This document shows positions 1-11,524 of a DNA stretch of 64,000 nt, piece by piece. The notes under the pieces were generated by a model. It made no database searches and was not told the origin of the DNA. It saw only the letters and a list, made by a program, of their open reading frames with translations. This DNA comes from Siphlonurus alternatus (taxonomy: Eukaryota; Arthropoda; Insecta; Ephemeroptera; Siphlonuridae), in the NCBI GenBank assembly GCA_949825025.1, contig OX463788.1, positions 30,249,715 to 30,313,714 of the forward strand, written 5' to 3'. Positions within the stretch are counted from its first letter, which is position 1, and every line of letters starts with the position of its first letter. A program made the position numbers and the translations under genes.

Positions 1-1235
1 ATAAATTATATAGTATTATATTATTTAGTATGTAAGTAAGAATTTAATCAAAGGAAGTCAATACGATATGTACTATTTTTCATTGATTTTACTGTATAAA
101 GCCATATATGTAAATATACTGGCGGCGGTATATATCGTATTTACGTATACATTGCACTCATATTATACTGTATAATGTGACATATTTTAACCGAGTTCGA
201 CGTCCGTAAGAATGTGTGGTGTTTATACATTAATTAAATCACGAGAACACATCGATATATATACTATATTATAGTCTATATAATACAATATTTTAACATA
301 TTAAATTGCAACCTATACCAAGAGATAGACTATTTTTTATAGTTCGATACCCCCAATTAATACCTATTGAAATTAATAGCTTCTCATTATAAGAAATGTA
401 ATTTAAATCTTATGGATTTATTACAGTATTTAGTCTTTTACTTATAACTATAACTTAATTATGAAACAAATGTATTTTATTGTATTTATTTCTTTATAAT
501 TTTTTATCTATTCTATTTAATTAATTTATAAAATATAAACTATTTTTATTTTACAATAATCTTCTTTATTTCAGTATATATATATTATATATAATTCGAT
601 CATTTTTAGCATCATATTATGTGTTCAAAATGGGTTATGTTTTAGTTATATTTAAATTTTTGATTATGTTATTCTTAGAAAATTATAATATTATGAGTTA
701 TAATATATAATCATTTTATATAGATTTTACTGTATAATAAATTGCCTGTGTCTGTATCACTCCAAAACTATGCTCATTTTCTTGCACTATTTCTAAAAGA
801 AAAGTGTTTCTTATTGCTGTTTTAATTATGTCATTTACTGTATGTAATGTAACACTATAAAAAAAAGTATACTATTTGCCACCTTAATTGTCTTAAATTC
901 ATAAATAATAATCTGATGTTCCCTGCTTATCAGAGTTCTAAACTCTTGGGATCTGAGCTATATCTTAATTATCTTTGAATTCTTTGATGTATTTGTTCAT
1001 TTTTTCTGAACCTATATAGTTGGATCAATTAAATATTATATAATGAAAATGCACACGTGATAATATATTGTTAAGATATGTACGTATATATTTACAGATG
1101 AAGGTTATTTACATCATACTAAAAATATATAGACGTTTCATTCATGATCATGGTTTACTGTGTCTCGTTTATTAATATATATATATGAAATAATTTGTTT
1201 GAATTTTTCATATTTCATTTGCCCACGAAAATAGT
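1..1235. other. AT-rich DNA without a recognisable gene
   Basis: I see only A/T-rich unique-looking sequence with short TA runs. No open frame with protein-like composition, no convincing splice-bounded exon and no repeat edge is visible before the foldback element that starts near 1243. Confidence 0.6.
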
Positions 1236-1242
1236 TAATGTT

Positions 1243-2802
1243 GGCACCCAAACCCGAATTCAGCCTAGGGCGGAAAAAATTGGGCAGAACTAGATTTGAG
1301 CATCGCGGAGTGCTCCAAACCCGAAATGAATTCAAATTTCGGCTTTGGGTCAAACAATGCGCATGGCACACGCGCGATGCTCGAAAGTAGTTTTGGTCAA
1401 ATCAAAATGCTCCAAAGCCGATGGAGACTTTTACTTCGGTTTTGAAGTATTTTCATTTGTCCAGAACTAGTTTGGAGCATCGTGGTTTGATCCAAAGCCG
1501 AAATGACATTTTATTTCGGGTTTGGAGCAAAATTTCCCCACATCTAGTTCTGCGCATTTTGCAGAGTTCACGTTACTTATTTATGTTCTTTTATCAGTTT
1601 GAGTATACTTCACGTCAAAATTACGCTTACCACATTTACTCAAGAGATAGATTATAAATGCGCAGGATGATATTTTATTTAATTAAAATGTACTTAAAAT
1701 TTAAGATTTTACTTAAAAAGGTAAGAGTAAAAAACTACAAGTTTTACTTTGCTTAAAAATTTAAATTTCATGTCAGAATTAATTCCATAGTCCTTGGGAA
1801 TCTTGGGAATTGTTCTGCTGCCACATGGGATGGTAAAGGTAGGTTGAAAGTCATTTCCTTAAATTTTTCCTCTCTTTTGCTGAAACCTATGTTTAACCTC
1901 ACTGGGAGCAGTATTTATTATAATACAAAAACATGATGGCAGTTTATTAGTTCATTCAATTAGAACATAACAATATAACTTAAAAAAATGGAGTATTGTC
2001 CTCAATTTTTTTTACTGCAGAAATGGATAGAGGGTGCAAAGTTATGCTATCCTGATTTTTTTCAGATTTTTTTGAGACCTGGAACTATTTTTAAAAAATT
2101 ATTGAAAGTCCTTTTTGTGACGTCACGCGGCGGCAGGTCCTATCTTTTTCTTAAGGAGCGGCGTCTCGTGACGTCACAAAAAGGACTTTCAATAATTTTT
2201 TAAAAATAGTTCCCGGGCTCTAAAAAATCTGAAAAAAATCAGGGTAGCACAACTTTGCACCCTCTATCCATTTCTGCAATAAAAAAAATTGAGGACAATA
2301 CTCTATTGTAGTTTCATAGTTTTACTTAAAAAAAGTACATTTTAAAAAAATATACTATTGTGCTGCGCACTTAATAATCCATCTCTTGAGTAAATGTGGT
2401 AATTAAGCATTTTTTGACGTAAAGTAGAAAAGTACTCAAACTGATGAAAGAATATAAATATTAATAAGTAACGTGAACGCTGCAAAATGCGTAGAACTAG
2501 ATGTGGGCAAATTTTGCTCCAAACCTGAAATAAAATCTCATTTCGGCTTTGGGGCAAACCACTGAAACCACGATGCTCCAAACTTGTTCTGGTCGAATGA
2601 AAATGTACTTCAATTAAAGCCGAAGTAAAAGTCTCCATCGGCTTTGGAGCATTTTGATTTGACCAGAATTAGTTTGGAGCATCATGGTAGTTTGACCCAA
2701 AGCAAAAATTTGAATTCATTTCGGGTTTGGAGCATTCCGCGATGCTCCAATCTAGTCCTGCGCATTTTTTTCGGCCTTGGGCCGAATTCGGCTTTGGGTG
2801 CC
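1243..2802. mobile_element. Foldback DNA element with ~400-bp inverted arms
   Basis: The left arm (about 1243-1655) is repeated in inverted orientation at about 2375-2802. Both arms start GGCACCCAAA and contain the same series of GGAGCATCG, CCAAAGCCGAAAT and TCTAGT blocks in the same order, with scattered mismatches. Frames in the arms are chance frames that differ between the two arms. The centre is occupied by a second, nested inverted-repeat element. A short diverged piece of the same family lies at 59150-59305. No transposase is visible, so this is a non-autonomous foldback. Superfamily unknown; no clear target duplication. Confidence 0.7.
1990..2304. mobile_element. MITE, nested, family shared with 20036-20345
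   Basis: About 315 bp forming one long hairpin: the first ~150 bases (starting GGAGTATTGTCCTCAA) are nearly the exact reverse complement of the last ~150. The middle carries TGACGTCAC on both sides of the loop. A second copy with the same plan and many identical blocks (ATTGAAAGTCC, TGACGTCA, CCCTCTATCCATTTC) lies at 20036-20345. Non-autonomous; superfamily not determined. Confidence 0.8.
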
Positions 2803-3025
2803 TTAAGGCAAATGATAATACCATAATACCCTTTGAATTCAAAGGTTTTAAAATATTACAACCAGTAAACACAGGAGTAAAAAATGTGTTGGACCAGTGC
2901 TGGACCAACATTCGCACAGAAATGGCCGAGCAGACTCACTTGTCAGAGTAGTCATGCAGTTACTGAACCAACACTCTGGAACGACAGAGTCAATACTTTG
3001 ATTAGATAATATATTAAAAACACTC

Positions 3026-3029
<4 letters not shown>

Positions 3030-3075
<46 letters not shown>

Positions 3076-3095
3076 TAATATATATATTATTAATA
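3030..3095. repeat. (TA)n microsatellite
   Basis: An uninterrupted TA run of about 40 bases is followed by AATAATA-type imperfect repeats. Confidence 0.9.
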
Positions 3096-3599
3096 ATCAT
3101 GCATCTTCATCAATAATCATATAATAATATTCTTAATATGTTACGCATTTTAAAGTTTTTTTTAAGGAAATTTTCCATAAATTGTATCTAAATTATATCA
3201 TTATCATCATACATACCCGACGAGTCTCCCCTCCCTTAGATGTTTAAAGGTTCACCTCTCAAGAAGGCGGGGGAATACCTGACTCCCCTTGTATATTATA
3301 TGCCTTGTGTATACCGTTATAAACACTAAGAAATAAATTATTGCTAGCAGGTCTGGTCTCCAATATATAGAGTATATTATATTAAATTCTTTGTCTAAGC
3401 TAGATAACATAATATAATTATCTATTATAGCTGCAATGTATACCATTCAGCACGTGCAGCATAATATATATTATGCCAGTTCGTGTTTATTCGTGTCTTG
3501 TATTGATCTAGTCTGCATTACATGTACGTACGATATTATATGTTCCCTTGTTTTTCATAAAGTACAAAATTATTGCAGCATTTATAACACTACAAGAGG

Positions 3600-3725
3600 T
3601 TGATTGTGGCGCAGAGTGCATTAACCGGTTTTCGTTAGATCTCCACCAAAGTCATGCTACGTTGAGTGAGGCTTAATTGTATGTACTAAGATGGGTGACC
3701 AGGGTGACCGTTAATTTCAAGTAAA
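3600..3725 (+). repeat. 5S rRNA-like module (diverged)
   Basis: The block reads GATCTCCACCAAAGTCATGC, then ACGTTGAGTG and AAGATGGGTGACC. This follows the order of the 3' half of animal 5S rRNA (GATCACCGAAGTTAAGC, AACGTTGGGC, TTGGATGGGTGACC). That part contains the A box, intermediate element and C box of the Pol III internal promoter. The match is degenerate and the 5' half is absent, so it is a 5S-derived repeat head and not a 5S gene. Short AGCTCAAA-type repeats follow directly. Confidence 0.45.
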
Positions 3726-3774
3726 AATTAAATTCATCTCGCTGTTCAACCAGTTAAAGAATTTATATTTTTCA

Positions 3775-4030
3775 AATACATGCTAAATCTGGACTGGTCT
3801 GAGCTGATTAAGGTAGTTCAAATCAGCTCATGCAGTTCAAATGAGCTAATATTCTGGACTGTTTTGAACAGCGAAGCTCAAATCAGTTCAAAACAGTTTT
3901 TAACTATTGTGAGCTGTTTCCTGCTCAAAACTGCTGCAGTATACAATGCAGTTTGAATTAGTTAATTCATATCAGCTCATAACCTTTCTGCAGCTCAAAG
4001 TATAGCTTCAGCTAGCTCAAACTTATAGTC
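3775..4030. repeat. Degenerate AGCTCAAA/AGTTCAAA short-repeat cluster
   Basis: Roughly a dozen occurrences of (G)AGCTCAAA, CAGTTCAAA or their reverse complements occur in ~250 bp with variable spacing. It directly follows the 5S-like module and may be the body or tail of the same element. No coding potential. Confidence 0.5.
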
Positions 4031-4189
4031 CTGTATATGGCGAAAAAGCACTAATAATTTCACGCCATCGTGATCGTACAGAAGAAATACAATTTACCGA
4101 AAAAAATATTTAAAATAAATATATCATATAATACGGAAAATTATATAACAGCGGATTTTCCAAAAAGTTCAGTTCTTCAGACAGTAAAA

Positions 4190-4440
4190 AGAATTAAAGG
4201 CCTTTTGTTATTATTACCAAGCATCTGGAACGTTGATACTTTCTAAAAATTTTCTTATCACGAAAGATTTGAACTTCCCGGCTTATCAAAGGACACTCGG
4301 ACACTCGCCAAATATATTTGAAAGTCGAATTCCAATCTTCGTCATCTTGAAGTTCCGTAGACAAGGGGTGAGACCAGTTTAAAGTCGTCATGATTCTATT
4401 GTGGCGTTTGAAGTTATAACAACGGGCGTTGCAGGTCAAC
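4190..4440 (-). other. Open minus-strand frame of unknown status
   Basis: An 81-codon minus-strand frame covers a slightly less AT-rich stretch. Its product is mixed and not low complexity, but I recognise no motif and no flanking splice sites support an exon. It could be a decayed transposase piece or chance. It lies just before an ACAATTGTAA array and a large palindromic element. Confidence 0.15.
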
Positions 4441-4444
4441 CCTA

Positions 4445-4612
4445 GTGGAAATTTACAATTGTAATTATTACAATTGTAAAGCCATCAAAATTACGATTGT
4501 GTGTTTTGGCAATATTACAATGGTAATTTTTACAATTGTAAAGGCCTTATTACAATTGTATTGAACTACAATTGCAATTATTACAATTGTAATAATTACG
4601 ATTGTAAAATCT
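4445..4612. repeat. ACAATTGTAA short-repeat array 1
   Basis: About ten copies of the self-complementary core ACAATTGT, extended to TTACAATTGTAA, occur at short irregular spacing. The larger array of the same unit is at 6025-6335. Confidence 0.8.
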
Positions 4613-4779
4613 ACAAAAAGCGGTCACCGATCTAACTACTCACCCAAACCTAGCTGCGTTGCTGTACTTCGGTTACCACTGCTGATCATACACTTACCAT
4701 TGCGCTGCTACTGCTTTCTTAATAGGAAGAAGATTATTGAGCTATATAAATAAATAATAACTATGGGAAAAATACGGGT

Positions 4780-5145
4780 TAACTTCAATGCAGCGTTGTA
4801 TAAATTTTGCTTCTAGGGTAAAATTTGATGGCGGTTCTAATGAAGACCTTTACATGTGCGACCCTTTGACCCTTCAGGGTCAAAAGACCCTGAAAGTTAG
4901 TTCACTTCATTGCAACGTTATATAAATTTCGACCCTAGGGTAAAATTTGATGGTGGTTCTAATGGCGACCCTTAAATTTGCAACCCTTCGACCCTTAAGG
5001 GTCAAAAGACCCTGAAATTTAGTTCACTTCATTGCAACGTTATATAAATTTCGACTCTAGGGTAAAATTTGATGGTGGTTCTAATGGTGACCCTTAAATT
5101 TGGGACCCTTTGACCCTTAAGGGTCAAAAGACCCTTAAATTTGTT
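4780..5145. repeat. ~123-bp tandem repeat, three units
   Basis: Three successive units each contain TTCA(C/T)TTCATTGCAACGTT-like sequence, CTAGGGTAAAATTTGATGG, GGTTCTAATGG and GACCCTTAAGGGTCAAAAGA. They lie just inside the left end of the palindromic element. The right end carries one clear inverted unit, so the arms differ in copy number. Confidence 0.75.
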
Positions 5146-5219
5146 TTTTCATAAAAAATTGCAAGACTGAAAATGACAATTCTTTTAATTTCCTTCAGAG
5201 CTGTAATTTACGTATTTTA

Positions 5220-5650
5220 AGGGTCGACCCTTGGGCATACCAGGGGTCATTATTAAAAGTATGCAAATATTTATAACAAAATATGTGACAAAAACTGTGA
5301 GGACTAGGTTCAATATAAGTTCATTGCAGCATCGAGTTCTTTTGATGAAGTATAATGATCGACTACCTAAGGGTCGATTACGCATATCATGCGACCGACC
5401 CTTAACGTATGATAAGATAAATGAATTCATTTTCTTACTATATTTGTTACATTTCAAATTAATGTACATCTTCAACTGACCTTTTTACTTTTTTAATTAT
5501 ATGACCCTTCAAGGGTCGACCCTTATTTTTTTTCAATTTATATATTTAAAAAAAATATCGCAAAACTAAATGAGAACTACAGGTGCATGCAGCATGGATG
5601 AATGTTTATGTTAATTGATATGACCATAATAAGTCGTTGGGGTGGGGGGT
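5220..5650. repeat. GGGTCGACCCTT palindrome cluster, left half
   Basis: Copies of the GGGTCGACCCTT palindrome or its half-sites occur near 5220, 5365, 5390, 5510 and 5650. The open frames here run across these palindromes on both strands and look like chance frames. Confidence 0.6.
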
Positions 5651-6024
5651 TGACCCCTAATTTATTATAGTATAAATTATTAAAATTGATTTTTTATGAA
5701 CATTATTTTTTCATATATTAAATGAAGATGCATCTCGATCTGAATTATTATTATTACTATTTTTTAAATTGAAGGTCGGTACGTCGAGCCTTTTCAAAAT
5801 AATGAAAATTTAATAAATTAATACTTTCAATTGAAGCTTCTTAATAGTACCTAAGATATACGTTAAAGCCAAAAAATTAACATAAAAAATATTAAGTTAA
5901 ATAAATTAATGAATGTAAATGTATATATTAATTCTACTCTGTAGTATATATATTATGCAGTATATATAACACTTTAAATCCAAGTTTTTTTATGCAAATA
6001 ATTTAATCCAATTAAACCCCAAAA

Positions 6025-6335
6025 GTATTATAATTGCAATCATGAATATTACAATTGTAATCCAAGTGTTGCAATTGTATCAGAACCAGAGTACAATTGC
6101 AATTCCAAGTATTACAATTGTAATCATTAACAATACAATTGTAATCAAAAGTTACAATTGCAATTCCAAGTATTACAATTGTAATTAAAGAACATTACAA
6201 TTGTAATCCGAGTGTTACAATTGTAACCAAGTGTTACAATTGCAATCCAAATTTTACAATTGTAATCAGCCAAATTACAATTGTAATGAGGCAAATTACA
6301 ATTGTAATTTGGCTGATTACAATTGTACATTTCCA
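6025..6335. repeat. ACAATTG(T/C)AA short-repeat array 2
   Basis: More than twenty copies of ACAATTGTAA or ACAATTGCAA occur, separated by a few bases (ATCCAAGTGTT, ATCAGCCAA and similar). Open frames exist on both strands, encoding Asn/Tyr/Cys-rich peptides, only because the period is close to a multiple of three. I treat these as non-coding. Confidence 0.85.
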
Positions 6336-6780
6336 ATAGGGAATCAACACCCACTGACACCCAGCAAATCTTGTTCTTATTTCCAGTCCTTTTTGGCCAC
6401 AATCTTCATCATGCAGTTTCATACGTGTTTTTAATTTTCTTTTTTACAGCTTCAATATTTTGAAGGTATAGCTAGAGCATGACCCTGTAAAAGAAAATAA
6501 TAAATAGTGTGCATATTATGCATAAAAAAATTTTTTCAGCAATGATGCAGACACTGCAAGAGCAGAAACTAAAATGGCCGAGACTGCCGAGACCGTCGTA
6601 GTTCAATCATGGCGGCCGAGGCGCGCATTTAAAACATTATATATTTATTATGAACATAATTATGCCATTATAATAATATCAAGTCTAATATGCATACTGT
6701 ACCAACTATCAACACATAATAAAAGTAAACTGAATTTTTAGAAAAAAATTGTAGGAAACAGCATAATTATTTTATCTGTA

Positions 6781-7165
6781 ACCAACAGGAGCAACTGAGC
6801 ATTGAGCAAGCACAACGGTACAGCACATGCAACTACCCCAGTAGCACATTGGTGGAGACATGGTTGCAAATTAGTTGCCAACCGTTGCTTTAGAGACGCT
6901 CCACCAATTGGCAACGATTTGGCAACCAATATTTTTTTCCAAAATTGCTCTTAAAATGTAATTTGAATACCTAAATGGTATTTTTCACTACAATTTTTTA
7001 CAATTTATTAAGAACAAGGATATTTTATGACAACGTTGCGTGGTGGTTACATACGCAACGTTGTTGCAACCATTTCATGAAACCGTTGCATTATTGTTGC
7101 ACGCTGCAACAAATTGGCAACGAATCGCCCAAAAACGTCTCCTTAGCCACCATATTGTGGCATAA
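6781..7165. repeat. GCAACGTTGC-rich repeat block, left
   Basis: The block starts near CCCCAGTAGCACA at 6837 and contains many GTTGC, GCAACG and TTGGCAACGA variants, often as inverted pairs. A similar block ending TGTGCTACTGGGG lies at 8205-8360, so the outer edges form a short inverted repeat. The frames here are low-complexity products of the repeat. Confidence 0.6.
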
Positions 7166-7309
7166 CATGGAGAATTAAGTACCCATCATGCTACATAATA
7201 TATATTGCATTTGAATTTATGAAATTAATATTTTATTGATTTTAACCTAATATTTGAGTTAATTAATGAGAAGATTTAATTGAAAGCCCATATTAAAACA
7301 TTTCTTTCG

Positions 7310-7935
7310 AAAAAAAAAGGGTCGACCCCTGAAAGGGTCACAATAAAATTTAAGTCAGAAACGCATGTTAAAATTACTAATATGAAAAAAATATTAAAAA
7401 ATCGAAATTTCTATTAACTCTCAGAAATTAGGGGTCGACCCCTAAAGGGTCATTATAATGGTTACATCATCAAATACACACAGTGCTCCATAAAACTGTA
7501 GTCCTCGTAGTTTTTTCCAGAATTTATTTAAAAATTTGTGTTAAATTGAAAAATATCAAGGGTCGACCCCTTAAAGGTTCACATTAAAAAAAATTAAAAA
7601 CAATGTCAGCAAAGCATACTAATTTTTTGAAATAAAAAAAAAGTTAAAAAATAATTAAATTTTACTATTATATTTTAGGGGTCGACCCTTAAGGGGTCAT
7701 TATGATAACTTCCTCAAAAATACTTAATGCTGAACCTGTAGTCATCATGGTTTTTGTCACATTTAATAAAATATATTTTTGTATTCTTTTAAAAATGACC
7801 CTTGCTAGACCCCAAGGGTCGACCCTTAAAATGTGTGAATTAAAGCTCTATAAATAATTAAGGACATTACTAATTTCAATTTTGCATTTTTTCTGAAAAA
7901 AATTTTTTTAGGGGTCTTTTGACCCTTAAGGGTCA
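7310..7935. repeat. GGGTCGACCC palindromes at ~120-bp spacing, right half
   Basis: Palindromic GGGTCGACCC(C/T) sites recur near 7318, 7432, 7560, 7679 and 7817, with GACCCTTAAGGGTC at 7920. The intervals are about 115-140 bp. Intervening sequence is AT-rich and diverged, suggesting an old tandem array in which only the palindrome is kept. Confidence 0.65.
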
Positions 7936-8204
7936 AAGGGTCGCAAATTTAAGGGTCCTCAATAAAACCGCCATCAAATTTTACCCTAGGGTCGAAATTT
8001 GTATGACATTACATTGAAATGCACCCTGGTCATTTTCCCATAACTTTTATTGATTTTATATACCTCAATAATCTTCAATTTATTAAGAAAGACGAAGCGG
8101 TGTAATGGTAAGTATATGATCAACAGTGATTACCGAAGTTCAGCAACGCAGGTTAAGGTAAGTAGTTAGATGGGTGACTGCTTCTAGTTATTTTTTGACC
8201 ATAA

Positions 8205-8365
8205 AATAAATTGGTTGCCAAACCGTTGCCCGCCTCCACGTTGCCTCAGGTTCTCCGAATGGGACATCCGCCACGTGGCAGCCACGTTGCCTGGCAACCA
8301 ATTGGCAACCATTGTGCAACGTGGCTACCACGTGGTAGCCACGTTGCTGTGCTACTGGGGTATGC
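8205..8365. repeat. GCAACGTGGC-rich repeat block, right
   Basis: Dense GTTGCC, CAACGTGG and the palindrome GGCTACCACGTGGTAGCC occur, ending TGTGCTACTGGGG. This end is the reverse complement of the start of the block at 6837. The edge pair 6837/8360 crosses, and does not nest in, the 4621/8195 pair. Confidence 0.6.
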
Positions 8366-8454
8366 ATACTGTATGCATAGAGCCGTAGCCATCTTGAACA
8401 TCTTGACTTTACATATTATGCATAGCAACATATATAATTAAGCCGATCGGAATT

Positions 8455-9180
8455 AAAGTAGAGGTAACGCCAAATGGTTTTTCGTAATTGCGTTTTTTTA
8501 TTACTGAAAAACCATCTTTAATTACTCACGAATGTGTCTGTAAAATATTGTAGGGCCAACCCACGAAAAATATTTAGAAAATTGAATCTTTAAATGCTTT
8601 GTTTTTACATGGTAGCAATAGCAGCAACACGAAAATTCCATGTTTCTTGAGATAAAGTATTTTTTTACTCAATGACGCGATTCGTAATCGCTTAAATAAA
8701 ACATGGAAATAATTAAGCACTTCGATTCTCAATAAAACTTTTTAGCACATCATTTTTTGGTATTCCCACGAAAAAAAATTAGTAAATCGGGTCTAAAATC
8801 GAACATATTTGCTGAAAAGTAGAATTTAAAATGTAACGCGCTGCTCGCAGCGCCTCTGGCGGCCAGCATCGGCTGGCACCAACCGCACCAACCGTACGTC
8901 TCGAGGTCGTCGAGGTCGATCTTGACGCGATGTTTTTGTGGTCCCATATTACTGTAGATTTACGAATGAAATCAATGAAATAAGGTAAAAAAATCATAAT
9001 GGCAGTTACTTATTTACTTTTTAAGCTCACAAGTGAATGATTTTAATAAGGAAGTTTGTCCTGAGATTAAAGAAAAGTTTGAATTTACTTTTACCCGCCA
9101 ATTGTTGCTTTTAATGTTACCGGATGTTACGCGCGTAAATACCAAACCAGGAAGTAATCAAGCTCACTCTCATAAAGTTC
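8455..9180. other. AT-rich DNA with a small GC-rich island
   Basis: No clear gene. A GC-rich patch at about 8838-8945 contains CTCGACGACCTCGAGACG on the minus strand and is open in two minus-strand frames (about 65 and 72 codons). No recognisable motif or splice context supports an exon. The rest is AT-rich. Confidence 0.35.
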
Positions 9181-9186
9181 ACTTAA

Positions 9187-9554
9187 GGTAGAGATAATAC
9201 AGATCAGCTGGCCCAATGCTAAAAAAATCCCATTCATAAAAATTATGAAAAAAATTTAAAGTGTTCTCCTCTACATCCCCTATCAGTAGGTAAAATATCA
9301 GGTATACAAAAACGAGCTAGTTTTCGAGTTATTAATTTTTAAAGTTGACCAATTTAAAATGGAAGTTCCATTTCTCCATGTTAAATTAGTCAACTTTAAA
9401 AATTAATAACTCGAAAACTAGCTCGTTTTTGTATACCTGATATTTTACCTACTGCAGATAGGGGATGTAGAGGAGAACATTTTAAATTTTTTTCATAATT
9501 TTTATGAATGGGATTTTTTTAGCATTGGGCCAGCTGATCCGTATTATCTCTACC
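9187..9554. mobile_element. TTAA-flanked foldback MITE (GGTAGAGATAAT family)
   Basis: The terminal inverted repeat begins GGTAGAGATAATAC and the two arms (~170 bp each) are almost perfect reverse complements meeting near 9370. The element is bracketed by TTAA on both sides (9183-9186 and 9555-9558), the target duplication typical of piggyBac-type and Kolobok elements. Related termini occur at 40088-40474, 40619-41008 and, truncated, at 17461. No transposase. Confidence 0.8.
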
Positions 9555-9559
9555 TTAAA

Positions 9560-10440
9560 ATATTAATTATTATTATTAGTCTTTTATTAAACACAGAAAG
9601 TGTACATATTAACAGCACTAGAAACATACATTATAGAAAAACATTACAATAGAACACATAAAACATACATACAAAACATATATAATAGTTACAGAATAAT
9701 AGAACAATAGAAAATGATAATAAAACAAAATATAAAATAAAATAACAGATGATACTAACAGCCTGTTACATCATAATATATCATATATCTAATCACATAT
9801 ATAGAGAACAAAATATGGCATAGAAAATAGATAGAATAAAAAACTTATTGCTTCATTGCTATTCAAAATCTGTAGACTATATGAAATCTCCCCTGGCATA
9901 ATCGCTGATAGGCTTAATTCTAGATTTACAGATATTTAAATGATATTGGCTACAATATTCATTACATAATTTACATACACAAGATTGTTCAGCTTTATGA
10001 TAACCAGAGGATTTACAAATTAGATGGTGGAAGCCGTGAACAGCTTGGCGAGTTAAGACATTTCTAACATTGGACTATCCAATTGGGGCAGACACCCAAT
10101 GTTTACATGTCATAGCATCAGTGCTGTAAAACTCAGGATTAATATCCTGAGCTTTTTGATTCCTGACAGCTATAAAATTGGAATATTGATCTGTCGTTGG
10201 AAGTTTAAACATTTCTTTGATTTCTGTAATAAAATAATAATTGGAATCTATCAGTTTATAGGCCAGTCTAGTTTCGGTAAATTTTGACAGACACAGTAGT
10301 CTTTTAACAAACATGGCTTTTACTGATTCTAATTTATCAAAATCGGATACAGATAAATGAGGCCATACAATTTCAATACCATAAGTAGCCACAGGGGCGA
10401 CTTTTAAATTGAATAGTATGAGCCATATTAAAATATTAAT
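9560..10440 (-). pseudogene. LINE (non-LTR retrotransposon) 3' fragment
   Basis: The minus-strand frame 10392-10075 reads YGIEIVWPHLSVSDFDKLE, then VKAMFVKRLLCLSK and TRLAYKL. This resembles the region after the reverse transcriptase in many animal LINE polyproteins. After one stop near 10075 the same frame continues to about 9885 with TRQAVHGFHHLIC and CVCKLCNEYC...YHLNIC, a Cys/His cluster. Downstream is a 3' UTR with AATAAA and a TAATAATAAT tail ending at 9560, beside the TTAA MITE. The RT catalytic core is missing. It is a 5'-truncated dead copy; clade not determined. Confidence 0.65.
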
Positions 10441-11524
10441 ATTAATTAACTAATAAAGAAAGAAAAATAGTAATACACTCTTTAAAAAATACGAAAAATG
10501 GCAGGAACAACATCAGGTGCAATATTATTTTCTTCTTTTTATTTTTAGTTATTTTCTGACTAATGTCATTACCTCCACTTTAATTAAGCTATATATATTA
10601 ATAAATAGTTCTAGCTATAATATCAAGGATCGGCAGGACTCTGATATATCGGAACTATAAAAAGATCGACCGTTGTCATGCACTACCCGCGCGGCCACTA
10701 CTTATGAATATTATTATCATACAAAAATACAAAGTATGCATATATACCCACGATGAATGAATGGAACGAAATGGAAATAGCAGGGCCGAGCCATGATACA
10801 ACTATAATAGATAGGTCCATCAGCCCTACGAATTTGGACTGATCTGCGCATTTTGGCCAAAAACAGCCAAGGTGACGTCACGTAGTGAGCTCAAAACAGC
10901 TGTTTTGCTGCACGAGGGGCCCCTACCGGAGCAGAGTTTTTGTTCACATTAGCGAGAACGTTGCTTTTTATCTCATCTCAAATTTGATATTTATTTGCAA
11001 TACTATAATACAAGCCAGCAAACTGGTTGCAGTAACGTATTAAAAGAATTTTTAAACACTGCAATTCGTAAGCAATCTGGGGTAGAAGTTCGTATCTTTG
11101 TTCATAAAGCATACAAAGTTGCTATTGCTGTGCGCAGATTAGTCACCTAGCGTTTGCGCAGCTTCATTTGGATTCAAGCTTTTTTTTCATGCACACTTTG
11201 CAGAGCAATGCGCAGTAGACTACTAACATTTGAGTAAAGTCATGACTCACGACCGTTACAAAAAAAATTGGATTGTTGAAATTTGTAAACAAAATGCAAA
11301 TAACCCCTTTTTAACCAATAGGAAGGCGTTTCAGCAAAAAGGGTTATTTCTAAGCCATGCAATCAGAATCCAGAATTGGGCTTCCATAAGCCGGAAAGGA
11401 GTGACCATACCCCCTACAATAGAGTAATAGCCCTGATTTAAAACTCGTTTCTCTGAGCAGCTTTTCTAAGCCATGGCTATTAATTTACGGAAAACTCTAT
11501 AATAGAGCAGAAAAATTAAACGTA

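Larger units (their letters stand above)
4621..8195. mobile_element. 3.6-kb palindromic element with 5S-like termini
   Basis: About 300 bp at 4625-4920 reappears in inverted orientation at 7905-8190 with the same order of blocks: GTCACC(C/G)ATCTAACTAC, GCGTTGCTG(T/A)ACTTCGG, TGATCATA, CTTACCATT, GAAGATTATTGAG, then CTAGGGTAAAATTTGATGG. Read on the plus strand at the right end, the terminus is ATTACCGAAGTTCAGCAACG followed by TTAGATGGGTGAC, which matches the A-box to C-box part of 5S rRNA. The interior carries GGGTCGACCC palindromes on both flanks and an ACAATTGTAA array. No transposase or other protein is visible. It could be a non-autonomous foldback or two inverted copies of a 5S-derived repeat. 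Confidence 0.65.

Noticed and set aside
6145..6434. Asn/Tyr/Cys-rich repeat protein on either strand
   Set aside because: It arises from the ACAATTGTAA array, is open on both strands because the unit is palindromic, and has no start or splice context.
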